Assembly: GCA_973895155.1 (NCBI GenBank)
Contig: OZ316895.1
Span: 14,508,001-14,572,000, forward strand
Reading direction: 5' to 3'
Origin: Marsupella aquatica
Lineage: Eukaryota; Marchantiophyta
Length of the DNA stretch: 64,000 bases
Positions 1 through 12,343 of this stretch are shown here, one piece after another. Within the stretch, counting starts at the first letter, position 1, and every line of letters begins with the position of its first letter. The position numbers and the translations under genes were made by a program. Below the pieces are notes generated by a model that was not told where the DNA came from, ran no database searches, and saw only the letters and a program-made list of their open reading frames with translations.

Positions 1-190
1 TCTCAAGTGACTCTGTAACAACGAGCCTTAGTTCCACTTATTCAAGCACATGCCACTTTGAGATATAGTACGTGTGCAACTTGGTTACGCTACCCCATCT
101 TTGACTATGGTTAACTTAACTACAGTTACATGTAATTACATTTGACATAAGAATAAATACCTAACATTTTTCCTTCACCCTTGGTCAGCT

Positions 191-262
191 GTCACCTCAA
201 ATATAGCAGTCATCGTTATGTTAGGAGTCACCTCAAATATAGCAGTCATCGTTATGTTAGGA
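191..262. repeat. 36-bp perfect tandem duplication
   Basis: The unit starting GTCACCTCAAATATAGCAGT occurs twice head to tail with no mismatch that I can see (191-226 and 227-262), then a degenerate third start (GTCATTATTATG) follows. It looks like a recent replication-slippage duplication and has no visible coding role. Confidence 0.85.
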
Positions 263-1592
263 GTCATTATTATGTCAGGATTTTAGATTTTCCTCCATAA
301 AGTTGTTAAGGTATTGGTTTAGGGTCCCATAAAGAGAGTTATGGGAAGGCCTTGTCCTGGTTATGGGAAGGCATAATCCTGGTATAATTGCTGAGTATTG
401 AAACGCCCCATTGGTTCAGATGGGGTTCTGTAGCTTTTTGGATTTTTAGATTTATCTCCAGAAAGTTGTTAAGGTTATTGGTTTAGTGTTGACATAGAAG
501 AGACCGGGCTTGTTAAAACTGTTACAACAGTATGCACCTGTAATTTGGCCAAAGGACCAATTAACAGAGTGGCCAAAGGACCAACTAACAGAGTTTACAA
601 TCTAGTGGACTTGGAATGCTAGGTGAATCATGTTTTCTCCCTGCACTCCTGAGGTCTATAATGCAACCCCAGAATCCAGCATTTGAACCAGGTAAGTAGT
701 CGCTCTTCTCCTGTGGCGAGCTGAAAATTTCAACATTATTGGCTTGATAAGCAAAATGACATTTGACAGATTTTAATGTTCAGAGGGATAGAGGGAATAG
801 AACCAACTAGCTAGATCTGTGACTGCGAGGCTTCGACTTCTCTTGGTGCTTCACAACAATTAATTTTAACTCGAGCTCGTGTCGAGTTGAAGAGCAAAAT
901 AATTGCAGCCTTTTCAAAGCTTTGTTCAGCCACCAACATCGCCAACAACTAGCCGAGGCGTTGTGTTGAATTGGGTTGAACTGAAACGAATTGAGTTTCT
1001 GTAATGCCTGTCGGGCGGAACCTTTACCGATATGCACAATGGAAACTTGTTTCCTCCAGCAATAAGATTGAAGTAATTTTATTTAGTTTAGGAGTTTCCT
1101 CCTAGTGAATTCAGATTTCCTTTCTTTAGCCAAGGACACTCGGATTTTAAATGCCACAGGAAGACACCAGACAGCAAGATCACACGGTTTGATTCCAAAA
1201 TTTTGGCCATGACGTACATCCAAAACAAAAACTAACCATTGACTTGCATTGAAGATTTTACAAACATTCGTCAAATTGGATGTTTAACAGAATCTGATCT
1301 ACAATCAGTTGAGGAGAAGAGACATTCCCATGTTTGTCCGGTAGAACAGGAATATCTGTCAATTTCAGGCCTCTCTTGAGATACGGCAGACAAATTACTC
1401 CCCTATAGCACCTGGGCCGACGATTGGTAGGAGTATTTCAAGTCTTGGTCGTTTCAATTGCCAGTATACCTCCTACTTCACCATGAAAGGAACCCTAAAC
1501 TTTCGCCACAGCCCACAACACCAATACGATCCCAACAAACTCCCAAACAAGAAGAGCAAAAAGGAGGAAAAGCAAACAGAAAGCTCATTGCC

Positions 1593-1680
1593 TCTCACCT
1601 TGCACACCTGAATTCTGGCTATGATTACACAAGCCTGCCTTCTCACCTTGCACACCTGAATTCTGGCTATGATTACAGCC
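1593..1680. repeat. Tandem duplication, 48-bp period
   Basis: A segment beginning TCTCACCTTGCACACCTGAA and running into CTGGCTATGATTACA appears at 1593 and again at 1641. The two copies are identical over about 37 bp with a short spacer. The period is a multiple of three, so both strands stay open across it, which probably explains the short open frames there. Confidence 0.8.
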
Positions 1681-3938
1681 AATAACAGCTAACAGAGCCA
1701 TTTCTATTTGACTGAAATCCGACATGGAGTATTGAACTAGAGCTATCTCATCCTCGCCTGACCACAAAATAACCATATCTAGGGCCGTTGACCTGCCAAA
1801 GAGTCTGCCAACCAGCATGCTTCCAATGGAGACCTGCTACTTAAGATGGTATTTGAAGAACATGGAACGCCGGTTTTGAATTTATAACTGTAGGTTTAGT
1901 ATCTTCTCCAACAGAAAACCACAGTAAAATTTTAATATCGAAGGTAACTCGCTTTATGAATGTTTTACAAATGTAAGCGGAAGCAGCAAATGAAATTCGA
2001 AAAATCCTTCTCCCAAGTCCAAGAAAAGAATTCCATAATGAGAAAAGTTCGAGTAATACATTTCTCGAGTATGTACTCGAACATTAGCAGAGTTTGGACA
2101 CCAATGAGAACCATGCATCCCTTCAGCATCCTCTCCAGACTTATAGAGCTAGGGTCCATCACAGTTGATCCTCAGCTGGGAAAGCAGTTAATCGAAAGAT
2201 CAAATGCCTTGTCCCAAGGTCAAATAGAACCTCCACAATATTCACAAACGCATATTTTGTAATTGTCACATCTTTTGTCTGATATGGAGAGACGCAATTT
2301 CTCTTTCTTCTTGGAAGTTAATACACTTCGTAATGGAAAAAAGCTTCACAAAGTTAACAGTGTAGAGGAAAACAATTTCACCAGATCAAGATAATTCTAT
2401 TGAAACACTAGGATTTCCTTCGAATTGGCGTGGTTTTAAGAACCATGACAGCCATCCAAAACTCGGCACTATGTCTGACGATATGCAGTGAAAAGAGACC
2501 CTTACTTCTTGACCTTTAGACAGTTACTAGAAATATGCTTGGCGTCCTTGTCATGTGGACATTGAATAAGCAGAGTTGCCATCGCACGACGAGTCCAGAC
2601 CTCCTTCACTTCAAAGGGGCAAACCCTTCAATGAACAAACAGTCATTCATTAGAAATTGAAGAGACAAGTTAGAAACTCAGACTAAGAGTACCTGGAAAT
2701 ACAGAATAAAAAAGTCTCACCCCTAGGCATTGAGTTCTTGAAACCAGTTATGACAAAATACGTTTAAAGCGACGACATTAGACTTGAAAAACTGATGATA
2801 GAACCCCCCAAAAACATTTGCGTATCAGGAAGACAAAAAGCTCGTTCCAAATATGAGATATACCAGAACAGAATTTGGAAACTGGATATATCCAAGAGTG
2901 AAACTACAACAGGGAAAGACGGGTCCACTGAGCAGCATCTGTCAGACTCGTACTAATAGAGATCCGACCTGGGTCAACAGAATAACAGCAAGGATGGGAT
3001 CAGTACAATATCACCAAATTGCATGCATGTAATTCGACGCAATAAATCTCGACGATTGCATGTAATATGACTAAACGATCGAGACGATCTAAAAATCACC
3101 CTTAAAATGCACTTCCCACCGTGGGTAAGATCCAACAAGTACGTTCAACAACGTCCCTTCTCACGATTGACACGATGGAAAAACTACCCTCAAAACGTTC
3201 CAAATCACTCACGACATTGACGCTAAAACACCTACTTCCAGATCTACGAAAAAGCGCTGCAGGTATCTCCATAGATCCCTGCAAAGTCTTTGGACCATTC
3301 ACGTATCGAACACTAAATTTCACAAACGGACATCAAGCCCAAAAGCAAGACCTAAATTTCGATTCATATTTTCAGACCTGGAAAGGCAAGACTTAGACCA
3401 AAGCCGTCTGACATAAGATGCCCCTCATTGACTCAGCGACAAAGCCTTAGTTGGTGGTCTGGCGGAGATCCTAAGTCTCTTACCCCAACAAGCTTTCAGA
3501 TACAAGACACGGGTTTCCTTGATCACAAATCGCTCGCCTCCGTTTGCTTGCTCTGCAAAATGTATCCACGCCAATCTGTACCCCAAACATGTGACGACAC
3601 TAAGTCCGTGCGATGAGAATACAAGCTTGACAATATGGCAGATATTTTCCGGCATTAAACATTCCAGATGGATTAGATCCAACTTACATTTCTTGGAGCG
3701 AGAAGTTTCACGATACATCGCTGCATTCATTCATTCCTCCTTCAGTTCCACCTTCATGTAACCAGCAAAAATATACTAATTTCTACTTGTACATTGCCGA
3801 TAATACCCCTGCAAGTAACTCCTGCTGCACAATGCCTCGCACGCCCCAGCAGCTGTATGTCTGGAGTTTAACGAATAATTACAAGCAGCAGATCCAACCC
3901 AATCCCTTGAAAATCGGCCTCTAGCCTTCGTTACGTCG

Positions 3939-5225
3939 CTAAAGCTGAAGACTGCAGAGCCAATCCCACTGCAGTGAAACGGAGCACGGAACCTTGGTCC
4001 ATCCTAGTTCCGTATTCTTCACACCTAGCCCATCGCTTTTAAGTGGTACCAGACGCACTCCTTTCCCAGCTGCGTATCGATATACTAAAGCCAGAAGTTC
4101 CCCATCGAGAGCGACGACAGCGGCAGGAAATGCGTGGACATTTTGGGCTCGTTTGCGGTTGAGAACATTCCATGAGATCGTTTGCGACAATTCCCAGGAC
4201 ATGGAGACGTCGTCGTAGAAGTCCAATTGAGAATCATTAATCCTATGAAGCTTTCCGCGTATTTCGAATAGAATCTCTCTGTGCCCATGACGGGTCAAGT
4301 TGTCAATTCGTCTCCACTCATCATTGCAAATGTTATAAGCTTCGACAAAGCCCTCATCCATGTCCTCAAAGTGACTCCTTTCCAGTTCAGTGGGCATACC
4401 GCTGTGGAGAAAAAAGTCATTTTGGAGAGAGATCAGTTTAGGTTCCAACCGAATGGAAAGCATGGGCGCAATTGGATGCCATGCATCTTGAGCTGGATCG
4501 TACACCTCCGAGAGACTGTCTGCGCCAGCTCCTCCAAACACGTAAATCTTCCCATCCCTCACTCCAGAAGCGAAGGATTGCCGAGGGCTCGCCATGCTGG
4601 CGCACTGCTGCCACCTACCGGGCCCGGCAAGATCGAAGGAGTGAACCTCGTTCCTCGCAAAGATAGAGCTCTTGTTGGTCCCTCCAAGCACATACAATTT
4701 GCCCAGTGACGAGACGCAGCAGCAGAGATTGGGAACTCCTCTATGAATGCCTGGAATTTGAGGCAGTAGGTGCCATTTATAAGTGGAAGTGTCATACACA
4801 GACATTAAGTTCGTCCATTTCTCTACTCCCAACGATGTATCGAAGTGTGTCATGGCGATGAGGGTTTGAGTCGAACTGGTTCGAACTCGGGCATCGTGGA
4901 CCTGTCGGCTGGTGATGGCGTGCTGCCACGCACGGCTCACCGAGAAGACGGTCGACAACATTCTCCACGATAGTCTAGTTATGACATGGTCGATTGTTAT
5001 CTCATCCGGTAGACCTGGGAGAAGATTGGACAACGAAGTCCCAGAGCTACTGCTGTCATCGTTCGTCAACATCAAGGCACGGGGTCTAGAAACAATCCCG
5101 CAATTGTCGTCTTCATTGTTGTGACCTGTCATCCGTTTTTCTCCTCTGCCAGCAGGTAAGGATATGTGCCCTCCGACCGCATACATTTCTCCCATTCGCT
5201 TGCACCAGACCAGGCCAGTCTCCAA
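3939..5225 (-). CDS. F-box/kelch-repeat protein
   Basis: An uninterrupted 428-residue frame. Residues about 68-110 form an F-box-like segment (LPGLPDEITIDHVITRLSW, then a V-S-R-A-W core), which in this family binds SKP1 of an SCF ubiquitin ligase. Kelch signatures follow: GKLYVLGG near residue 175-182 and GKIYVFGG near 225-232, each followed by the usual Y/F-D...W of a propeller blade, and a weaker GKLHRIND blade later. Plant proteins of this shape recruit substrates through the kelch propeller; the substrate cannot be read here. The first Met is used, but Met32 (MTGHNNEDD) is an equally good start because the first 31 residues are low in character. There is no intron. The upstream DNA is CT-rich, as plant 5' UTRs often are. 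The family is clear; the orthologue is not. Confidence 0.9.
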   Translation of the reverse strand: METGLVWCKRMGEMYAVGGHISLPAGRGEKRMTGHNNEDDNCGIVSRPRALMLTNDDSSSSGTSLSNLLPGLPDEITIDHVITRLSWRMLSTVFSVSRAWQHAITSRQVHDARVRTSSTQTLIAMTHFDTSLGVEKWTNLMSVYDTSTYKWHLLPQIPGIHRGVPNLCCCVSSLGKLYVLGGTNKSSIFARNEVHSFDLAGPGRWQQCASMASPRQSFASGVRDGKIYVFGGAGADSLSEVYDPAQDAWHPIAPMLSIRLEPKLISLQNDFFLHSGMPTELERSHFEDMDEGFVEAYNICNDEWRRIDNLTRHGHREILFEIRGKLHRINDSQLDFYDDVSMSWELSQTISWNVLNRKRAQNVHAFPAAVVALDGELLALVYRYAAGKGVRLVPLKSDGLGVKNTELGWTKVPCSVSLQWDWLCSLQL

Positions 5226-6050
5226 TCACGGACAGATTTCGACTACACCTCCAGTCCGAGAACCAAACTCTGATCCCTCTCTCCACTCTTCGTGTGTGTT
5301 TCTCTAGCCTTGCAGGACTGTCCTGCACAGTGAGACCATTCCTTAAACACAACACTCCAGGAATGTACAGCAAGTCGCAAAAATGAAAACACCCAAAAGA
5401 AGCCTGTACAGCAACGATGACAACGAAAATGGGGTCGCGAGAAGTGTATACAAATTGTCACTGTCCGGCCTCTACTGATCAGTTTCTCCAATGCTGTAAA
5501 TCAACAGGAAAACTCTCGAATCGGAAAGAAAAAGGATCCGCGCAGGGAAGACGATACATGCAACTAGCCTCGAACAACAGTCGCACATACTTTCCAATTC
5601 ATGCGCCACGTACCTTCTAATGATAATCTCTACTGTAGGTCCCTTCGTCGGAGTTCCTCAACTCGACCGACCTCGATCACTCATGAACAAACTTCATCGC
5701 GTCGGCTTCAAGTCACTGCCACCACCATAGCCAGAGGCCTCAATTCCGAAACTCCAAACTCCAACCTCTTCGTCATCGACGTCCAGCGTACCGATTGTAC
5801 ACGCTCCCGCATCGTCACGAGGCCCTTGGCAAGAATCGAACAAATCAACGCATCACCAACAACAACACAGCGCTCTTTTCGTTCCTTCTTCTACTCTCTC
5901 ATTCTAGAAACACGCACCGCACTTCTTCCTCTCTTCTTCTTTTCTCTCTCTCTCTTCTCTCTCTCTCTCTCGCTCGTTTCTTTACACGAACTGACTCCAG
6001 CGCTCTGACCAGCACACCGACCAGGGTAAAGAGTTATACGAACTGACTCC
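5226..6050. promoter_or_regulatory. Leader/promoter region of the F-box gene, CT-rich
   Basis: On the plus strand 5930-5985 is almost pure C/T (runs of CTCTCT, TTCTTC), which is GA-rich on the strand of the F-box gene. Such pyrimidine/purine tracts near plant transcription starts are common in 5' UTRs and core promoters. I see no TATA box I would stake a start on. No convincing coding frame lies here. Confidence 0.4.
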
Positions 6051-7562
6051 TAACTCGGCGGTAAAACGTTTTACCGCTAGAAGCAAATATTCGTGGAGAT
6101 TCTCGGGAGATTCTGCGACCATGTCCCTCATTACTGATATGGACGGTCCGATTGGCTCAATTTTCGAAAAATCGCCAGAGGCTTGGACGGTAAAATAATA
6201 ATGGGGCAATAGTTGACTCACCAGCCTACCTGGACCAAATGTTTCTCCAACCTCTTGGTTTTGGCTTTGGTCATGGTCACTAAATGGACCAAATGTGTAA
6301 GTATAGGGTGTCTCTAACCTCCTGGTTTTGGCCCTGGTTAGACCTTGTCCGTCAAATTGGCCAAAAAATAGCATCAAAATGTCAAGCTGTCAACCGGGTT
6401 TGGGAGCAGTCCGGGCCAGAATGGGGAGGGGTTCGGGAGAGGTTTGGTCGACAAAGGACCGGGTTGGGATGGGGTCTGGGCTGCGTTCAGGTGCGCTGGG
6501 GTGGAGACCGGGGGCGGGGTAGCTGGTCGGGGGGTGTTCGGGAGAGGGGTCGGGGGCATTTCGGGCCGGGTTTTGTGCTGGGGCTGGGTCTGGGGGGGGG
6601 GGAGCTGGGCCGGGGCCCATTCCGAAGAAGGGTCGGGGGCATTTCGGGGCGGATTCGGGTGCACTGGGGCGGGGTCGGGGGAGGGTCGGGGGAGGGCCAG
6701 GCTGGGTCGGGAGCCGGGTCGGGGGCCGTTCAGGAGAGGGGTCCGTTTCCAGTTTGGGAGCCGGTTCAGGTTCGGGAGCCGGTTCGGGTCCGGGTTGGGA
6801 GCAGGTCAGGGTCCAGGTGGGGGCCAGGTAGGGGCCGGGTCGTGGCTCGGGTGGCGGCTGTGTGACCCCAAACCGGGGTCTGGGGGAGCCCTGGAGGAGT
6901 CCGGAAAGTGTCCAGGGGAGTCCGGGAGAATATCAGGGAATATGCGTCAAACTGGTCGTTTTGGGGCCGTCATTGACGGTTTTACGTGCTCGGCAAGCTG
7001 TCAACTTGCCCGTCAGGTTAAACCTAGGTTTTGGCTCTGGTCATGGTCACTAAATGAACCAAATGTGGCGAGGTAGGGAGTCTCAAACCTCTCGGTTTTG
7101 GTTCTGGTCAGTCACAAAGGTTCCCGGGGAACTTAAGTGACGTACTCGCAAATAGGTGATTTACCATTTGTGACCAACATCCAAAACTGGGATTATTTTG
7201 TTTTGTGACCCTTCAGGTTTTAGACACCCTAATAACACAAAGGAAACCGCCCTAACTCCGTGGTGAAAGCCATCAAAACGAATGTTCATAAGATTCTTGG
7301 AAAATGGGGCGATCTTGATCGTCGATCCTGATATGGAAGGTCAGAATGGCTCATAGTAGTTTTTGACTCGTCAACCTAATTGGACAGGGACGGAAGCACA
7401 GCGGTGTAACTTAAAGACGAATCTCTGTAAAGTTTCTTGGAAGTGATACAATCTCGATCGTCCATTCTCGACATGGGCGGTACGATCGGCTTAATTTTCG
7501 AACAGCGCGAGGGTATAGTAATGTCATGGCAGCATGTGACTCGTCCACCTAACCAAACCGGG
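6050..7562. repeat. GC-rich composite repeat with tandem core and flanking copies
   Basis: A very G-rich core (about 6400-6860) is built from GGGTCGGGG, GGTTCGGG and GGGAGCCGG words and lies between two direct copies of a block of about 90 bp (about 6252-6345 and 7026-7115) that share GGTCATGGTCACTAAATG and 'accaaatgtg'. Outside these, related blocks at about 6060-6240, 7255-7395 and 7400-7560 share 'gat...cctgatatggaaggtc...tggctc' and 'tgactcgtc.acct'. A second member of the family lies at about 19300-19740. Long open frames across the core (e.g. 6444-7076) are Gly/Arg/Trp-rich compositional artefacts. Confidence 0.65.
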
Positions 7563-9060
7563 CCTTGGAACCGGAGGTGAGGAGCGCATCAAATGGGCTC
7601 ATGGGCGGGGCTGGAATTGGAATGTTCTGTTTTTTTATTAATTGGGGATGGGGCGAATGGCAACGCGTGGAGGAGCGGAAAGGGTGGCGCGAAAGATGGC
7701 CGAAAAGCGAGAAAGATGGTCGAAAAGCGAGCGAAACAGGATCGAAAAGGGTGTCAAAAGGACGGATTGCCGATTCGACCTTTTCGACCTTTTCGAGCTT
7801 TCCACTTGTTAGGTTGCGCCTAGTGTAATACTCCCGACCTGTGCCTCAGCTGCATCGCCAAGCGGTTCCGCCACATGTGCCGCTGCCATTGCTCAGTACG
7901 CCAGTAGGGCTCTGCTGACGCGTGAGGTTACCAGCTTTTACACGTCCTCACGAGACTCGTTGGCATGGGCGTATTTTCACTTGCGGTGGCAGGCCAGCCA
8001 ATTGATTTTCTCAGTTGGGACAGGAGTGTGATTGGCCCGTTCCAAGGGTTCCTTGGAGCTTTTACCCTATATTTGAGGAGAATCTCGATTATATCACGTG
8101 GGCTGAGTTAGGTTATTTATGATATTTTAAATAAATTTCTGTGATTGGTGATAACATGTGACATTTTTTATTTTTAAGTTGTATTTTCTTAATGTTTTGA
8201 TAAGTAATTTTTAATGATTTAATGACCCTATAATTTCTTTCTGTCAAAAAGACATATCCTCAACAACCCCCTCCCCCCGTACCCACCAACAGAATTGCAG
8301 GTGTATTAATTAATGTTTTAATTTGGTTAGATAAGGATTTGGCAAATAACAGAGGAATTTTGCAGTTTTACTGTCAATGGAGTAGCCCTCACTTACCCTC
8401 ACTTGGCTTTGCCTTAGTAGCACAGGGAGGGGGACTAGAGAAAGGGAGAGAGAGGAGGGGAAAAAGTGAAAATAGGAAAAAGAAAATGAGGGAAAGGGAC
8501 ATAAGAGCAAATACGAGGGGGAATCAAGACGAAAGGGCACCTTCACCTTCTTCTTCTTTACTACCCCCATTAGGGGTTCTTTGCAAAATTCCTGGCTCCA
8601 CAGCATGCCACATCATCATGGCACACTGCAAACAGGAAGAGACTATTTTTTGGATAAAATTAACTTCTGCATTCGTGTTTGTGACAAGTTTGCTGTAAAA
8701 ACTGGGACACTGTGCCATAAAAAAGAATGTGAAAAAAACTGACATGCAAATCAAAAGACAAAATGATTGAGGTAAAACTATTCCCAATAACTGTTTTATT
8801 TAGATTTAGATTTTATTCAAAACAAACAAATTTCCCGGTAACAATTTTTGATATGACATTGCTAAGTCAAATCATAATGAAAACTCACGTATAATATGAC
8901 ATTAACAAGATCTTGAAGAGACAGTCCTTATGAGCTCAGCATTGTCATCATTCGGTAAGAATTGAGTAGATAATTTGAAAATTAGGATTTTACCTGTGAT
9001 TTCATAGTCTCTAATGTGAATAGAAATCTTTGTTGTACAACCCCTGAAATGTTTACCCCT
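7563..9060. other. Intergenic, no gene recognised
   Basis: The first part continues in moderately GC-rich DNA with purine-rich words (about 7660-7790). After about 8090 it becomes strongly AT-rich. The open frames near 8310-8700 on the two strands overlap each other over low-complexity purine tracts and have no domain, so I do not call them. Confidence 0.4.
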
Positions 9061-9064
9061 TCCA

Positions 9065-9300
9065 TGAGAATGAACCTAAAATTGACAGATTTTATCGAGT
9101 ACTAAGGGGATTATGAATTTTAGAATTTCTTTAGCTTTTTAATGAACTTAACATTGATAGATTTAGTTGAGTTCTAAGTAGATTATAAGTTTCCAATGTT
9201 CTTTAGCTTTCCAATGAGTGTAACATTGGGAGATTTGATCAAGTACTAAAGTGGTCATGAGTTTTTAACTTTCTCTAGCTTTCGATTGATTCCAAATTCC
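9065..9300. repeat. Degenerate tandem repeat, about 85-bp period, three units
   Basis: Three successive blocks share the order 'aa..ttga.agatttta.t.gagt.ctaag...attat.a.tttt.aa.tttcttTAGCTTT..aatga'. They begin near 9065, 9145 and 9222. They differ by many substitutions, so the duplication is old. No coding signal. Confidence 0.6.
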
Positions 9301-10964
9301 ACAATTGGAAATTTGTTTCCATGAAACTTTTTGTCTTAAATGATTATGCAAAGTTAATGATTTGATGACACCGATGACTTCTCTCTCTTTGTCTATCTAC
9401 GTGTAGGAATTGAAAGTGATTACTTTTGATGCAACTTGAGTGCATCCAACATCTCTTCAATACGTGGAGGAAACCGTCAAGCACCGTTTTGCTGAAGTGG
9501 GCAATTAAGCTACCCACACATTAAACAGTAGTTCACAATGCAACTGGTTTTGCAATTAATTGATGTTAATTATGGTTGCCTTGGTAAGTTTGGCAACTGT
9601 TTCAAGTGTCAAACATGGACTTGTCCATTTTTGAATTTTTTTTCTTTTGATTTGGAGGTCCATCTAGGCTTCAGTTTCTAGATAATTGCCTCTAAAATAA
9701 CACAGGGTCCATGGATTAATTTTCCCTTCTTTGGGGGGGGGGGTGTGTGTTTTGAAGCACGTAAAGCCTTTCATGACTTTTCTCTTTGTATATTTGAGTG
9801 CATTAATTCTCCATAATGCACCCCTTTTTTTGAGGAGGGGATTATACAAAACACCATAAATATAGTAAAAGTAAAAATTAAATATAGTATTACCATACAA
9901 AAACTTAAATTAAATTTAGTCAAGATCTCAAGATGATAACCAAATCTTATATGGTGATACTAACAAAATATATATGAATAGAATCTAATATAACTAAAGA
10001 AGGTATATTTTAGCAATTCCATAGCAACCACTTCTTGGATGACCCTTTAATTTGAATTTTCTATTTCAGGGATTCATTTTTTCTTGTTTGTTACCAAAAA
10101 GTCACTCAAGTTTTTGCGTACATTAATGTCCTAGTTACAGGCACTATATCCCACAATGCCCTCAAACCAGGACATTATCCTATTCAAATAAACCAAGCCC
10201 AGGCAGGATGGCCACGCAACTGGCCATTGTGAGCAAGGAAAACCCTTCATTTAAAAATATGAAACTCAAAATTACAAACAGGTACTACAATCTAAGACCT
10301 AAGGTACACTAAAATAAAGGAAGAAGTTCACAACTCAATCACCCAGCCACAATTGCACACAAGAAAAGTACAATTGCAATGACAATTTTTAGGGTAACAA
10401 CATTGCTGCAACCACAATTGTACAATGCACATTCATTGGGCTCGGCATTGGGTGGAGAGGATTGTCTGCCTTCCTTCGAGCCTTCCTTGCACACTAAAAA
10501 TGTAAAAGGAAGGGAAAGAGGGGGAGAAAGGGGTATTATTTTTTGTTCCCAAAACCCTCTCCAACAATGATAACATTTTGCAACAAACACAAATTTATGA
10601 TTGGAACAACATCAATTTTTAACAATTCCCCAGCAACAATTCCCCAGCTTAATGACCACTTCTGCAACCAATACACAATTTCACAGATGACATGGCCAAA
10701 AGGGTATCACTTTTGCAACAACCACATGCCCAAATGACAATCAGCTGGAACGACATTTGACTTCCACAATCCCAACACAGCAGCAATGACAACCTAGCCA
10801 CAACAAAAGCATCGTCACAACACTAAGTGTGCAAAACAGGGCATGGGGCTCCAAAGTCCGCCTGCCTCCATAACACTTCCAATCCTCAATTGTTTTCTTG
10901 CCTTGACACATAAAAAGCTTCAACATTTTCTTTGCTTTGGCAACACTTGTTTGCCTCACCTCTC
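9300..10964. other. AT-rich intergenic DNA, no gene recognised
   Basis: Contains a G10 run followed by GTGTGTGT (about 9733-9750) and A/T-rich stretches. No frame with a domain, no tRNA or rRNA pattern seen. Around 10560-10740 there are short CAACAATTCCCCAGC-like words repeated in close succession. Confidence 0.4.
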
Positions 10965-11290
10965 TGTAGAGGTTAACTCAGTCTTGGGTTGAACTATGGT
11001 TAGGATGTTAACTAGGATTAGAGTAAACCCTAGTTGAAGAGATTGATCCTTATCTCTTCAACTTGTATGTGGTGTGAGAACACACACAAGAGAGTTCTCA
11101 AGAGAGAACACAGGGATATAGCAAGAGATGAGAGCTTGAAGAGATGAGAGCTATGGTGATGCTTGAGTACACACATAACCGCTAATAAAGCTTGGTCTTC
11201 CCGTGGACGTAGCCAACCTTGAGGCGAACCATGTAACTATTGAGCACGTGCATGTTTGGAGTGTTTTTCCTGATCTAATTTCTCCCCACA
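10965..11290 (+). mobile_element. Solo LTR of a Ty1/Copia element
   Basis: 326 bp starting TGTAGAGGTTAACTCAG and ending TCTCCCCACA, near-identical along its length to the two LTRs of the Copia element at 51643-57540. It is flanked on both sides by CTCTC (10960-10964 and 11291-11295), a 5-bp target-site duplication. There is no internal domain, so it is what remains after recombination between the two LTRs of a complete insertion. The orientation matches the 51-57 kb element. Confidence 0.95.
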
Positions 11291-12343
11291 CTCTCCATTT
11301 ACTATGCAATGCACAGACATCGGTCTTGCATAGTCTGACACGCCACCGAGAGAGTCTTGTTTTCTATTTCCAAAAGTCTGGTTTTGTGGTTTTGCTCCAC
11401 TCTACTCCTGAATATCACATGACAGGTCCCCCTCAGCAACATAAGGCCATTGCAGGCAAGATTTTGAGAACCCTCTACAATCACTAGCAATGGTAAATTG
11501 TGCTTGTCAGGTACAACAGTTTGTTATGACTTACATCTGAGAAATACAAACTGCACCAGTGAGTTTGAGGGCAAAGGAGAGTCACCCATCCATTCTTGGG
11601 GCTGCTCTGAAAGGACAAGTGTGTACCCATAGTACAGGGTGGAAAGCATTGACCATGGTTAAGGATGTGTATTCTATAGCCGCTGGCTTGCTGTTGCTCA
11701 TTGTTTTCGAGGGGCATCTCCACCAATGGCATGGTATAATCACCTGCAAATGACGCTTATGTTGGTTTGCTACACCAAATTGTTGTAACCCTGGCAGGAA
11801 ACAGACCATAGCTGGAGATGACCTCATGTGACCATTTCTTTGCTAAGGTCATCTAAATTTCCAAACCTTCATCGTATCAGGTAATGATAGACACCCTTGG
11901 TATCACTTTTTTCTTTGTACTCTGAAGGGGGGTTAGGTAGGGACCTAGTAACCGTAGACATCTTTTGGTGTGCTCGGCTCATGCTTGATTATGTTGCAGA
12001 AGTTGTTTTTTCAATCCTAGCTTTTTCCCTTTTTTTCCAGAGCGAACTTGTCCTTACTGATTCGGTACGTGTAATAACTTACTGTGAAGAAATGAATGGA
12101 AAGAGATTGCAAACACTGATCAAAGTTGATAGATAAGGTTGACTTGCCATTACTGAAAGTTAGGGTGTCACCACTACAAGACAAACTAGCTTCAGTGATA
12201 GCAAGTCAACACCTCATCTATCCGACGACTCTGAAGGAAAGCAATTAAGAAACTGACTTGCAAAGCTGACCAATAAAAAGTGGCATAAGAGTCAACTTAA
12301 TATTTTTAGTGCTTAACATTTAACTTTGTTGTTGTTGTGAAAG
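11291..12343. other. Intergenic, no gene recognised
   Basis: No domain in any frame. At 12171 there is CACTACAAGACAAACTAG, which resembles the start of a CACTA-type terminal repeat, but no partner end was found. The final part of this stretch is the upstream region of the kinase-like gene and could hold an unseen 5' exon. Confidence 0.35.

Larger units (their letters stand above)
1..3938. other. Intergenic, no gene recognised
   Basis: No reading frame here has a recognisable domain; the short open frames on both strands look like chance. The visible structure is small repeats: a 36-bp perfect tandem duplication (191-262), two copies of a block of about 45 bp (about 280-327 and 437-487), a short repeat built on GGCCAAAGGACCAA (547-595), and a 48-bp-period duplication near 1593-1680. 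The stretch lies downstream of the minus-strand F-box gene and may include its 3' UTR. Confidence 0.5.

Noticed and set aside
6284-7076. Long Gly/Arg/Trp-rich open frames (193 and 210 residues) on the plus strand
   Set aside because: They lie over a G-rich tandem repeat; several frames on both strands are open at once, as expected from composition, and no domain is visible.
12171-12190. CACTACAAGACAAACTAG as a CACTA terminal repeat
   Set aside because: No complementary end found in the window, so an element cannot be supported.
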